A stretch of 64,000 nt of DNA from Zea mays (lineage: Eukaryota; Streptophyta; Magnoliopsida; Poales; Poaceae), in contig NC_050099.1 in the NCBI RefSeq assembly GCF_902167145.1, positions 11,670,434 through 11,734,433 of the forward strand, read 5' to 3'. Below, in pieces: positions 34,201 to 45,260 of this stretch. The position numbers were made by a program, and so were the translations under genes. Every line of letters begins with the position of its first letter. The first letter of the stretch is position 1. A model generated the notes under the pieces. It was not told the origin of the DNA, made no database searches, and saw only the letters and a program-made list of their open reading frames with translations.

Positions 34201-37200
34201 CTTACAGTAATGGGTGGACATTTTTTAAAATAAACTAAGATTGACTAAAGCAAGAACTTTTATGAGTTTACCTCCTTTGGCCACTTGTTTCGATCCTTCA
34301 AGTTAAAAAAAATTTTGGACCACTTTGGTCCGTGGCTGAGGGTGGCCATGGACCTATATCTGCCCTTCATCATGCATGCATGCATAATTCATAAGTGCAA
34401 TGCATAATGAGAGCAACTGGCCTAAAAGAGAACCATTTCCTTTCTCTTTTAGCAGCAGCAAAGGTGCCATATGGCAAGGACACTTGGTCGCACACCACCA
34501 CCACAAAGCTGCCGGCCAGACCAAGCTCCATGCTCTTGTCTCCGTCCATGCATGTGCGTAGCAGCAGCATCTGCCGCAGCAGAAGACCAAGGCTTATTCA
34601 AATTGTTAATCACTTTCACCCATGAATTAAGCGATAGTGCGGTTGGATACTCTCGGCACTGCCTTTTTGCTTACTTGATCACCACTCTGGTTCTTAATCC
34701 AGTTGTCGGATGTTGGGTGTTAAGAGTCATCGACCCTAGGCCAACATATGCATGTAGTATGCTCATACACTAATACTCTAGCTACGTACTATAGCTGTCT
34801 TCTCTTCTTGGGGTTTATTAGCCAGGTTGTTAGGGGTCATTACAGCCTTACAGGTAGGCGTTGCCTTCGTCACAAGCTACAGATCATCATACTATAGTAG
34901 ATTTCCTGAAAGATTCTGGCGTTGAAATCGGGACTCGTCATCTCACTAGCTCTTGAGTCTTGACTGAGTCGAGGATGCTGATGTGAGCGGTTAGCAAATG
35001 TTTGAACTTTGGTACTGACAACGCTGCAGCTGTGTTAGCTTATCTCAGGACAGCTATATATGATGTGAAGGATTTCTTTTGATTGTCACTTCTTTTTCTA
35101 TCTTATTTCTTGTTTAAATGGCCAATAATTTCGGCTCAAGGCAACATTGAATGGTGCAACGTCTATTATATTTGATATGATGTTCATTTGATATCAAAGC
35201 AAGGTATGGCCATATGGGCATACAAGCACTTGCAAGAACATCTGATCGACCATGTCCACTAATCTCCTTATCAACCATTCAGCTTATTTTTTATTAAAAA
35301 AAATATTAGCCTGATCCATGTTTCTATAATAGAATTCTCTTGGTTATTTCTTTTTTCCTTTTTTTTAAAAAAATAATAATAATGGAGCTGCATGCTGTCT
35401 TCGACTGAAAAGCCTTGGCAGAGTCTATTTTAATATCCACGAACGGCTAGTGTAACTAACTTGACAGAGCAGCCAGTCATCCACTTGCAAGTACTACTTG
35501 AAGCCACACATCAACGCCAGCGGGCAGATCATGAGATGGCCACAGCTGCGCACCCGTCAGGACAATCTGCTGCAGTTCTCCCACATCCGTGCTGTTCAAA
35601 TTGAGTTCTTCTGATGACTGACGAACAAACAACAAAATAAAAAACACCAGTTTCTAAATGCTGCAATTATGTGGGGGCATACGTACGTGTTCACCTCGTC
35701 GTCCACTAGAAGCGCTGGGATCGTATCGACAACTTGATCACGAGTTCACAACTATTTCAGTGCATACATACATAGATATCCTTGCTGCTGCAATCTGGAG
35801 CAGGATGGGACCTAAACAGAGGTGCCTGGGGTTCATCGTGGCCCTGTACCAGGAGACCAAGGAGCACCAAGAATAAAAGTGGTCGCTGTCCTGGCCTAAC
35901 ACTGCATCCCCCTCATCATGCACATGATATGAGATTAGAAGCAGGGGTAAAATACTTATTCGGATATTTTTTTTTGGTTTTTTTCTTCGATTATGAATAA
36001 ATAGGGTATAGAATCTGCTATATAAATTCATTATTTATAACATTGAACTTCTAAAGATTCATAAAAGTTTAACCTTAAGTTTATCATATATCTTCTAAAA
36101 TGGTAGATATAAAATTCAAATACAATTTGGATACAAATACATATATTTTTACCTGTTTTGTTGTAGGAAGCAAATAATGTATAAAATAATTTATACAAAA
36201 ATTTAAACTTATTTATAATAGTGTGCTTGATAACATAGAAATTTCATATATGTATATATATAATTTTAAAATATTAAATTTATCCTAACAATTCGGATAC
36301 CCACTTTAGTTTATTTTTCTAATTTCTTATTTAGAGAAACTACCTATACATTAATTATAACAACCCAATTCAAATTAAATTATGAAAATATGTAGACTAT
36401 TACAAACATTATCTTGAAGAGATTATCATAAACTTATAAACTTAATGAAACAATATTTAGTTTATTTAGATCTAAAATATGCATTTAAAATAGAAAAACT
36501 ATCACAAGGACCTAAATGTGACTAAACCTATACTTGAAGGGTAACGTGAGAAATTTGCCTTCATCTTCTATCTTGGCTTCAGCAGAGACTGAACAGGGAC
36601 GAGTAGAGCGCAAGGGCGCCAGCGAAGTGGATGACGGTGCTCGACGTCGAGGGTACAACATAATTGATGTGGGATCGGGTCGCGGCGTGGGACACATGGC
36701 AGAACGATGGCGTGTCGGTGGATCAATATCGCGAATAGAGAAGCTCCGGTGAGGCTCGGGTGTGGTGGAGAAGTAAGCATGGGAGCTCAGCTCCGAGGGG
36801 AAGGGAGATGATGCCACACCATTTATAGAGAGGAGAGGGGAGACAAAATCTTGCCAAATTTATACTTATCTGAAGCTTCCATTAATGGAGAAACATAGAA
36901 GGAAGGGGATCGACACGTGGGAGAAATGGATCGCGAGAGAGAGGAAGTAAATCGCGACGGGAGAAGGAAAGAAATCTGATCGAATGATGCAATTGTTGTT
37001 AATGGTGGTAGACGAGAAAGGAAAAGAATTAATCATGTAGGGAATTGAATCAGGGGGGAAATGAAAGGGTCTAGGCGATTGACATTTATTCGTGAGCGAT
37101 GATTCGGGCAGGCGCCAGGCGCGGAGGAGGAGGACACGCGAGCGAACACAGGATGCGTGCGTGGGCTTAGCAATAGACAGTGTCGACCATGGTCGAGCAA

Positions 37201-38640
37201 AGATTAGGGGAAGAAGAAACATATGACATATGGGCCCCACATGTCATAGCGTGAGGAAGAGAAGAGTGGGAGAAAGGGAAAAGGGTTGTGGCGGGACGGA
37301 GGAGACGATTTAGTTTTTCTTTTAAATTTCCAAATGACAATACTTTTTATAAATTTAGAGAAGGTATATATATATATATATATATATTCCAACAATAAGG
37401 ATAAATACAAAATTATTATTAACAAAATAAAATACAATTTTTATAAAAAAATATTATTTATCAACTAATTATATTTTTATTATAACATTGTACATAAAGA
37501 AATACACTAAACATATATATATAATTATAATAGATTCAAGAGTATTATAAACTTAATAAAGTACTTATTTTACATAATTTATTGTTTTAGGAATATTCCA
37601 TTAATTTAAATAAAAATCTTCACCAAAAAGAGATTAAAATTAATGGAAGTATGTAAATACTACCAAACAAAAATTATCAGCATATCAAAAATACATATAT
37701 ACCAAAAAAATATTGTTTTAACAGTTCATTATTAATTAATATAAGTTTTTTCTCATAAAATTAAATCGCAAAAAATCAATTTAAAATTTAAATCAAACAA
37801 AATATATGCTTGGGTATGAATGCGTCGAACACTTGTTAAAATTTTATTTATTCAAAGAAATTGTTCAATTTTATTTATATTATCATTTTATTATTTGAAA
37901 ACATAAAAATATTTTTCTTTTAGTTGGAAACTAATCATTTAGAGTCTACCAATGTTTAATAAACAAGGATATTGATTTCTCAACTACAAGTTTATTGACC
38001 ATTTATCCTCCCAGAATCAAATTTGGGGCCGTCTTTAATCATTGTGAAGGATCTAGAATGAGGAAGACTCTCTTTCACCTTCACAAGACTGACTCCAAAA
38101 TTAGGAGTGATAATTTTTCATACGTTTTGGATGTTTGTTCCAAATCATTTGATGTCACTCACGTGCCATGCAATGTAAGGAACTTGCAGCGTGTTTGGTT
38201 TCAAGAAGGAGGTAGTCTATCATCTTTTCACTCCTCACTTTCTTGTTTAAGTTGTAGAGTGAAATAGACTCATAAAGTCATAATACACCGTCTCATTTAG
38301 AATGCCCAAGCAATTTATTTGCTCTGGAGGGTAGTCATTTAAATCTGACGATCGTAGAGTTTGAGCAGCTAGATGTGTTGAGAGAAGCTCGGTGACGACA
38401 ATGGCAAAGAAACAAAACAGACAGGAACGAACCATATATGATTGTGGCCACATTCCCTGGTCATCATGCGGCCCTCTTAACATTCTTTAACACCATCGAT
38501 CACGGTTGCGCTCACAAATGTGACGCGCTGAGACCGCGCAGATAAAATAAACCGGCCCCCCGCACAGCTGGGACTGGGAGGGACACATCGACATCGGTGC
38601 GCGCACTGCCCTTGCCCTGCCCTGCAGCTGCAACAGTTGA
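34201..38640. other. Intergenic region without a supported gene
   Basis: Short ORFs only. The block 36530-37270 is GC-richer, and on the minus strand it carries TATAAATGG near 36820-36828, followed downstream by a leader-like stretch. It may be an LTR or promoter of an unknown element. From about 37300 to 37990 the DNA is extremely AT-rich, including a (TA)n run at about 37365-37387. Confidence 0.4.
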
Positions 38641-38850
38641 CGCGCGTATGATTGGCGCCCCGTCTCCCGGTGCACCCGTGGTGGCCTCCCATTGCAACAG
38701 GCGACGCACAGGCTGTACTGGACGCACGCCCCTCGATGCATGCCTTCCACATATACGTCCGGCGGCCTACCCTCTGTGTCTCGTTTCGCTCCAATCCATG
38801 TGTGTTCTCGACTATAGGGTAGGGCTATGGCGTAGGAGCAGCAGTGTAGC
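38641..38850 (+). repeat. Dispersed direct repeat, copy 2
   Basis: Second copy of the repeat at 33455-33680, with several small indels. It carries ATGATTGGCGCCCC, GTGGTGGCCTCCCATTGCAA, CTGTACTGGACGCACGC and GACTATAGGGT in the same order. Confidence 0.6.
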
Positions 38851-38865
38851 ACGACCACGATCCTG

Positions 38866-39698
38866 ATGAGCTCAGATCCCGAGGTGGTGCAGGGGGTGGA
38901 AAAAGGGTATGGCCACACCTCATTGTTGTGGTTGTGGAGGCACGGAAACAAACTTCGTAAAGTACTATCTAGAGTTGAGTTGTCCATGGAGTACCAACGT
39001 ATGACACCGTACTATAGTTATCCTGAGGTACAGCTTTCAAATGCATCATGTGATTCTAATAACTATTTTACAAACCATGTAAATTCTTATGTTGGTATTG
39101 CTAGTTATACCAATAATAGATTTATTGCATCGGCTAATTATTACGGTGACAATGGTCTTCATCGTAAATGTCATAATGATGGATAGTATGTTTAAGAGCC
39201 GTTATCGACTATGAGGATGGCTTTAATGCTACTGGCAACCTACAACGTGCATATCTTTATTCATCAGCTATAAGTTTACAATATGCATGTGTTCCCATCG
39301 TAAGACACGCCGATGAACGAGAGAACTGGTTTTTTTTGGTAATGCTAGCTATTTAGCCAATTACTCCCAATTTGTCAGTATCATATGCAACTATTCATGC
39401 CCGTACTTTGGCTTATTATGCTACCTCTAATTTGAGCCAAACCCATGAAAAAAGCTCACTAGAGCAGGGCCATTGGGACAGTAGCCCACGAAATCACCCT
39501 CTCACCTATTTACTTGTTGTGGGAACAAAACCAGGACACCTTTGTACAACAAATAGGACTTTTAAGGCATATACATGTTGTGATGTGTTTGATTCTAATA
39601 TGAGACAATATTTTTTGCCAAAAATTTTCTTGCAATGGCTAGCTAGGGAGAACCTTGCAAACAAAGACGAGGTAATGAGAAAACATATATCACAACAC
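38866..39698 (+). other. Unidentified sequence with two short ORFs
   Basis: ORFs of 106 codons (38866-39186) and 109 codons (39372-39701) have no domain I recognise. The first is Asn/Tyr-rich near its end. They lie between the direct repeat and a transposon edge. I cannot say whether either is a gene fragment. Confidence 0.25.
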
Positions 39699-39701
39699 TA
39701 A
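39699..39701. repeat. Harbinger target site duplication (TAA), left
   Basis: TAA precedes the terminal inverted repeat at 39702, and TAA follows the other end at 42865-42867. A three-base T-A-rich duplication is typical of PIF/Harbinger. Confidence 0.75.
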
Positions 39702-39727
39702 GAGCAACTCCAGTAGTAGCCTAAATA
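39702..39727. repeat. Harbinger terminal inverted repeat, left
   Basis: GAGCAACTCCAGTAGTAGCC, matching the right end with one mismatch over 20 bases. Confidence 0.85.
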
Positions 39728-40361
39728 ATAGCTCCTTAAATGGATGTTTAGTAAGCTACTAAATTAGCTTTGCAAGTAAAAATCGTGTTGGTCTCCAACG
39801 GTTGTTGAAATATAGGAAGCTAGAACCGTTTTGAATATTTGGTGGACCAGTTTTTGCATGCGTCGCCAGCAGGTCTGAACCAAAGACGCTGAAAGTAACG
39901 CCAGCAGAAGAGTTCTGCGCACTGTCGTCGTCTTGATACACATTATCAACTTAGAGAATATCTAGTTCAGCACTTGTGGCAATACCACCGGAATTTATAT
40001 TGTTAAGTTCATTTGTTATAGTTGTTTCTATTTCCTGAATTTAGTAGTCCAACAATTATAGTTTGCAAACAATGAGTCCAAGTATTTACTGCATCAACAA
40101 TGAGTCGCTATTGCTGCTATCAGTCGTGAAGGACGAATAGTTCATAGCCAGGCTCCATTGAATCAGACAGCACAACCTACATTCATATTCAACTAGAAAT
40201 AGAATAGATTTATTTGGCAACCACACAACACTATGTCCATTGATATGAAAATGAAATGTCACAAGACAATCCAACAATAATAAGAAATTGAAACTATTTA
40301 AGGCATATAGTCCAAAGGATAAAATCCTACAAGTATTCTTAAAAGAAAACTGGATCGCTAT

Positions 40362-41471
40362 CTAATTCATGCGACGGGTAATAATTTCAGACTGAAGGTT
40401 CACGTAATATTGTTGTTGTATCTCATTTAAAGTATTGACGTCCATGTTCATGATTCTCTCTTCTTCAGCAATTCTCTTTAAGTAAGTATTGTTGGCTTCA
40501 TTGCTAAGCTTCTCCTTCTCTATTGAATTCTCTCTTTGTCAAGCTCAAGCCTTTCTTTGTCAAGAGCATATGACTTAGCATACCTTTCCTCTCTCTTTAT
40601 CTCTTTCTCTTGGTTAGCTTCAACCTTCTTTGCCCAAAGAATGTCTAATGCTTCTTTGCAGACATTAGTACCACCACGACGAAATGCCTCTTTTGCCTTC
40701 TTCTTCCCCAAGGGTCTATCTGGTGCTTCTAGGTGTGGAATGCCAGTTTCTGCAGGGACAACAACATTCATATCCTGAGATGGAGCATAAGCATTTGTTG
40801 GACTAGATTTCTTTGATGTCTTCTGTTTTTTGTTACTATTTTTCGCGGCTACTAATTGATGCATCTTGTCGTTCCATTTTGGTTGATTTCTCAATAACAG
40901 CCAACAATGTCTAAACTGAAAGGTCTTGTTCTGGGGATCTTGAGATTTGAAAAGCTTCTCAGCCTGCTCCACCTGAAAAAAGAACAGTAAACTCAGTCAG
41001 TAATAAAATTTTAGAATTTATATATTAGATCAACTCTATATGATGTCGTACCCTATCATGAATTGTCATCCCACTTTGATTTCTAGTTTCTATACTATTG
41101 ATACATCCACAAAATTTGCTCACTACATCTTGGATAGAACTCCAGCGATGCAACAGTGATCCCTCACTACGTTCTGCAAAAGTTCCTCTGTTTTCCTCAA
41201 AGAATAAGTAGATCATTCTCCAAAATGTGCCTCTAGTTTGATTTGTCCCTTGAATAGGATCTGTACTAACATTCAACCAAGCTGCAACAAGAAGTCTATC
41301 TTCGTCCTCAGTAAAGTTTTTACCCTTTTGCTTCTGGTTTGACTTCGATGACGTTTTGATATCCTTTATTTGGGCAGTTGGCTCCAACTCAACTGGTGTT
41401 TTAGATACATCCTCAAAAGTTTCAAAAGCTCCATTGACAAGATTGGTAAAGTAAGAACCATCCCCTTCCAT
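40362..41471 (-). pseudogene. Harbinger ORF1 (Myb/SANT-like DNA-binding protein), two exons with C-terminal frameshift
   Basis: ORF1 of Pong-like elements is a DNA-binding helper needed with the transposase. The ATG chosen is at 41471 (MEGDGSYF), after an acceptor-like TTTGCAG. Exon 1 (41052-41471) holds the SANT-like domain with FTEDEDRLLVAAWLNVS and the GTFWRMI and LLHRWSSIQ motifs. An intron with GTACGA donor and TTTTTTCAG acceptor (40973-41051) keeps the phase. Exon 2 begins near 40972 (VEQAEKLFKSQ), continues through FRHCWLLLRNQPKW and PLGKKKAKEA, and stops at 40520. About 50 more family-like codons (EEERIMNMD to the stop at 40362) are present in another frame, so one base has been lost near 40521. 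The protein is therefore slightly truncated. Confidence 0.82.
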
Positions 41472-42531
41472 ACCTGCAAATATTAAAACATATATAAATG
41501 GCATATTATGATCTAGGATTATTTGAGTCTGACTGCTATGAAAATGACAATTGCTAAAGGTATTTGAAATGTGTGGCAGGCTCTAAAAAACGGTACTGTG
41601 ATGTTACTTTTCAGAATTTACAAGTTACACAAGTGCTTTGCCTGATAATGGATAAGGCCTGAAAATAATACGAGGTGAAAATAAAACTACTTTGCATCTG
41701 AAAATGAAATTACCATTGGAACTACTATCAATTTGAGCTTACAAGTAATGTGCATCGAAAATGAACAAAATAAAACTACTTTGCATCTGAAATGAAACTG
41801 TACAATCAAAATGTACAACTGAATTCTAAAAAAATAGTACAACTTAATTATAATCACTGCACTGCATTATTACCACTGAATAAAAATTGTAGCACTGCAT
41901 TATACAAGAGGTCTTCAAGATTGGTTAAGGAATAAGTCTCGATCTGCCTAGATTGAAAGATAGATAATTCCCAAGATGAGTACAGACATACTAGGAAAGG
42001 GTTTCAGTTAATATTGACTGAAACTAGTTCATTCTCATCTCTCTCACTCTCTATAGCTTCTAAACCAGTTGGCAAAGGTTCAATATGTTTCAGCAAACAT
42101 TTTTGAAGTACATCCGTGCACCCTTTGCTCGGACGACAAGACAAGCATGTCCCCAGGCGCCAACGTCACCACATGAATAGCTGGCAGCTGCCCCACGTCT
42201 TGGGCTCAAGACAACCAATGGTGTTATGTATGGAGTACGATGACCCTCATCCATCTCCCATGCCTGACCAAGAACATCACAGTTACGAACTCGTCATACC
42301 TTCAATCCAAGTCGTCCTCTGCCACAAGGGACGAGGGCCTGCCGGAGGAACACAAATCCCTGCCGATGGGACCAGGTGGTGCCTTCGTCGAAGGGAGCGC
42401 CAGACACCGACGAATGGGAGCCAGGTGGTGGCATCGTTGAAGGGGACGCCAGGCAACGTTGGACCGGGGGATGGCGTCGGGGAAGGGGAGGCCAGGCACC
42501 AATGGACCGCGGCTAGTCGGTGGCGTATGGC

Positions 42532-42592
42532 AAGGGGAGGCCAAGCACCGGCGATGGAGGGAAGGGGAGGCCAAGCACCGGCGATGGAGATG
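42532..42592. repeat. 30-bp tandem duplication in Harbinger leader
   Basis: AGGGGAGGCCAAGCACCGGC followed by GATGGAG-type sequence occurs twice in succession. Confidence 0.7.
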
Positions 42593-42844
42593 AGGGCCTG
42601 GAGGCGGCGGGGACGAGATTGAAGAGATTGAAATGGCGCGAGTGGGTCGTGGGCGGCTATGGCAACGCGCAAAACAAAAAAAATGGCGCGACTGGACTGT
42701 TCGGGAGTCGGAAAACACTTGCTACATGTAGAGATCAAATTGGCTGGGATAGCAACTTAGTAAATTTACCAAGTTCATTTCAGGAGCCGTTGGAGAGGGG
42801 ATTTTATGATAATTCTCCAAATTATTTGTTTAGGAAATTCTTTA

Positions 42845-42864
42845 GGCAACTACTGGAGTTGCTC
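42845..42864. repeat. Harbinger terminal inverted repeat, right
   Basis: Reverse complement reads GAGCAACTCCAGTAGTTGCC. TAA follows at 42865-42867. Confidence 0.85.
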
Positions 42865-43187
42865 TAAGGGTTTCTACCGGCAAGTCTTCTAGCTAGCTAG
42901 CTAGGTGATCAGTTTCAGCCTTAAGCACTTAATAAATCCAAACTTAATTTGGCTAGAATATTGAATGGAATATCCAGAATTTACAAATTCGGGAAATAAT
43001 TGCACCAGTAAATGCATCCTCCAGTTAACTAGAGCTTTGTATTGTTGTGTTGACTTGACTACAGCAATATGTATGTTCCCTTAGCATAAACCCACATTCC
43101 AATCATTTGCTACTCCTACTAGTCCAAGCACAAGCAGCACAGAACCACACTAGTGAAAAAGATTCACAGGCAGCATAGAGGCACAGA

Positions 43188-43195
43188 TATATAAA
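43188..43195 (+). promoter_or_regulatory. TATA box of the BYPASS-like gene
   Basis: TATATAAA lies about 190 bp before the start codon. It implies a leader of roughly 160 bp, which contains no upstream ATG that I noticed. Confidence 0.75.
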
Positions 43196-43384
43196 CAGAT
43201 CACCCTGCTCTCCAAGTGAAGCACACCGCACAGCAGAGCACATCAACATCTCAAGCCCCGATTGCTGCTGCAACAGCAGGAGACCATCTCACCAACCACA
43301 GCACTCCAGTCCCGGCAACACCCACAGAAGACCGAAGGAGGCGCCACCCCACCAGAGACCCGCCACACGCGGCGGCCGCTAGCC

Positions 43385-44413
43385 ATGAAGAAGCCTTCCG
43401 CTCTCCTTCGTTCCTTCTCCTCGCGCCTCCCCACGCGACTAGCACAGTCGCCGGCTGTGGCCCCGTGGCCGCCGGTGCGGACGGCGTACGACCGCTGGCT
43501 CGCCGCCGAGCTCGACGAGCTCCGCGCCGACCCGCTGGCGCCGTGCACCAGCGCCGCGTGGCTCGGCCGCGCGCTCGGCCTCGCCGTCGCCGCGCAGAGG
43601 CGCCTCGTCTCGTCAGCGCCGGAGACGGCCACTGGCATTGACCAGAAGACAGTCGACCAGTGCGTTGAGGACACCGCGGAGCTGCTCGACGCGTGCGCGG
43701 GCTTCCGGGACAGGCTGGACATGCTCAGGACCTACGCCACCGCCATGCGCGTCGCGCTCCACTGGCTCGAAGACGGCAACGGAGGTGAGGCGGCCGGGCG
43801 GCGCGCGGCGGCTGCGTTCGCGGAGTGCGAGGCCGTGGAGCGGCGGTGCGGCGCCGAGCTTGCCAAGTGCGGCTCCAGCCTCCGCAAGCTCGGCGAGAGG
43901 GCGCTGCTACACGCGAAGCATCCTGCCGCTGCCGGGGCTCCTGGCGCCCACGACGAGGCTCTGTCCGGCGCCCGCGCGCTGGCGCTGCTCGCCGTCGGCG
44001 CGATGGGCGCGGCGCTGGCGTTCCGGCCGCGCCGCGCGGTGTCCGGCGTCGCCAGCCACGCCGGCGCAGGCAAGGCCGTGGCGCAGTGGGAGTGCGCTCT
44101 CCAGGAGGTGCAGAGGCACGTCAGGGAGGAGTACGACCGCCGGAGGAAGGACGCCGTGCCGTGCATGGCCGAGCTTGACGCCGCGATGGCCGCCGTGCGG
44201 GCAGTGAGAGGCACACTGGCCGGTGGCCCGCGCTGCGAGGAGACTGTCGCGGCCGCTGCGAGGAGGCGGTGCCACGAGCTGGACGAGACAGTAGCGCTGT
44301 TCGAGGACAAGGTCGACGAGCTGCGTAGGGAGTTGATAGCAGTAAGGATGGTGCTCATGGAGTGGGCTCAGAGAGCAAGAGGACATGAGCTGCTTAGGCT
44401 CCCTAGGATTTGA
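43385..44413 (+). CDS. BYPASS1/ROH1-like protein (342 aa)
   Basis: A single-exon plant gene with strong GC-rich codon use that starts at the first ATG after the TATA box (GCCATGA context). The product begins MKKPSALLRSFSSRLP, an Arg/Ser-rich start, then carries helical segments with AWLGRALGLAVAAQRRLV near residue 60, DQCVEDTAELLDACAGFRDRL near 90-115 and ALHWLED near 130. A central hydrophobic stretch (ALALLAVGAMGAALAF) near 200-215 is followed by long helices to the end. This pattern, a D-x-C-x-D-x-x-x-LLD-C-type core plus a short hydrophobic segment, fits the plant BPS1/ROH1 (DUF793-like) family. Arabidopsis BPS1 prevents production of a root-derived mobile signal. The family call is from remembered sequence style; subfamily and function here are inferred. 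No disabling change is visible. Confidence 0.7.
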   Translation: MKKPSALLRSFSSRLPTRLAQSPAVAPWPPVRTAYDRWLAAELDELRADPLAPCTSAAWLGRALGLAVAAQRRLVSSAPETATGIDQKTVDQCVEDTAELLDACAGFRDRLDMLRTYATAMRVALHWLEDGNGGEAAGRRAAAAFAECEAVERRCGAELAKCGSSLRKLGERALLHAKHPAAAGAPGAHDEALSGARALALLAVGAMGAALAFRPRRAVSGVASHAGAGKAVAQWECALQEVQRHVREEYDRRRKDAVPCMAELDAAMAAVRAVRGTLAGGPRCEETVAAAARRRCHELDETVALFEDKVDELRRELIAVRMVLMEWAQRARGHELLRLPRI

Positions 44414-44458
44414 GACGAAAGAAAAACAGAAAAAAAAAATAGTGTAGAATTTGATGTA

Positions 44459-44464
44459 AATAAA
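44459..44464 (+). terminator. Poly(A) signal of the BYPASS-like gene
   Basis: AATAAA 46 bp after the stop codon, in an A-rich 3' region. Confidence 0.6.
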
Positions 44465-44615
44465 CATTTTGATAGAAAATTTTGATCTCGTCTTTTGGCT
44501 AAACTATCTGAGCAGATTGAAAAGTTGGAATATGTGTTAGAAAAAAGGGAGAAATCCTTCGATTTCGACATGCCTTCGTTAATATACTTTTAACTAGTTA
44601 GTTGCCGGTGCATTG

Positions 44616-44743
<128 letters not shown>

Positions 44744-44999
44744 ATAACACAAACATATAAGCTACGATGGTTAGACACAAGTGCTTTATTTCTAGAGACC
44801 ATGGATTGAATCCCAATGAACATGCCTTTTTTATATTTCTGAGCACGTGCGGAACTCTTGTGAGGCGTGCTCACGAACATTTGATGTCCGTCATGGTGTT
44901 CATGTAATTTAAGCCAAATCTCATTAGCATTTTTCAAGGTGAATATTTGATTAAAAATGTCTATACTAAGAGATTAATACAAGCATTTTTTTTGCTCTA

Positions 45000-45179
45000 C
45001 CATTCAAATGTATTTTTTTCGTCACTCGTGGCGAGCTTTCCGAGATTTTTAGGTGGTTTCATCTCGTCGCGAGTTAATCTCCAAACACCTAGATCATCCG
45101 CTTCTAGGTAATAAGGCATTCTAACACTATAATATGGGAAGTTAATGCCGTCGAAGTGCAGTGGCCTATGGATATCCAT
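45000..45179 (-). pseudogene. gag N-terminal fragment of the truncated Copia element
   Basis: About 60 codons match the start of the gag at 57546 (PYYSVRMPYYLEADDLGVW against SYYSARMACYLEAVDLGVW), then a stop. Homology continues past the stop to a KNANEIWLKLHEHHDG-like stretch before ending. Confidence 0.8.
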
Positions 45180-45260
45180 CCCCTTACTCTAAAAAACATC
45201 GGCTCTATTAGCGGTGAAGCTAAATTGTTCCAAATGAGACAAATCGGCTTTGATACCACT

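Larger units (their letters stand above)
39702..42864 (-). mobile_element. PIF/Harbinger (Pong-like) DNA transposon with ORF1 only, 3163 bp
   Basis: The ends are inverted repeats: GAGCAACTCCAGTAGTAGCC at the left and GAGCAACTCCAGTAGTTGCC on the opposite strand at the right, flanked by TAA. The interior carries a minus-strand gene for the Myb/SANT-type ORF1 protein that Harbinger elements use with their transposase. No DDE transposase is visible, so this copy depends on another element. The right 550 bp are GC-rich leader sequence with a 30-bp tandem duplication at about 42532-42592. The right end is about 520 bp from the start codon of the BYPASS-like gene. Confidence 0.85.

Noticed and set aside
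38866..39701. Two ORFs considered as a split gene
   Set aside because: No domain, no splice continuity and no conserved start. Kept only as unidentified sequence.
42116..42622. 168-codon plus-strand ORF near the Harbinger right end
   Set aside because: It overlaps the leader of the minus-strand ORF1 gene, is inflated by a tandem duplication, and resembles no transposase.
43732..44467. ORFs of 186-208 codons opposite the BYPASS-like gene
   Set aside because: GC-rich codon use leaves the reverse strand open. They have no start context, no domain and no promoter.
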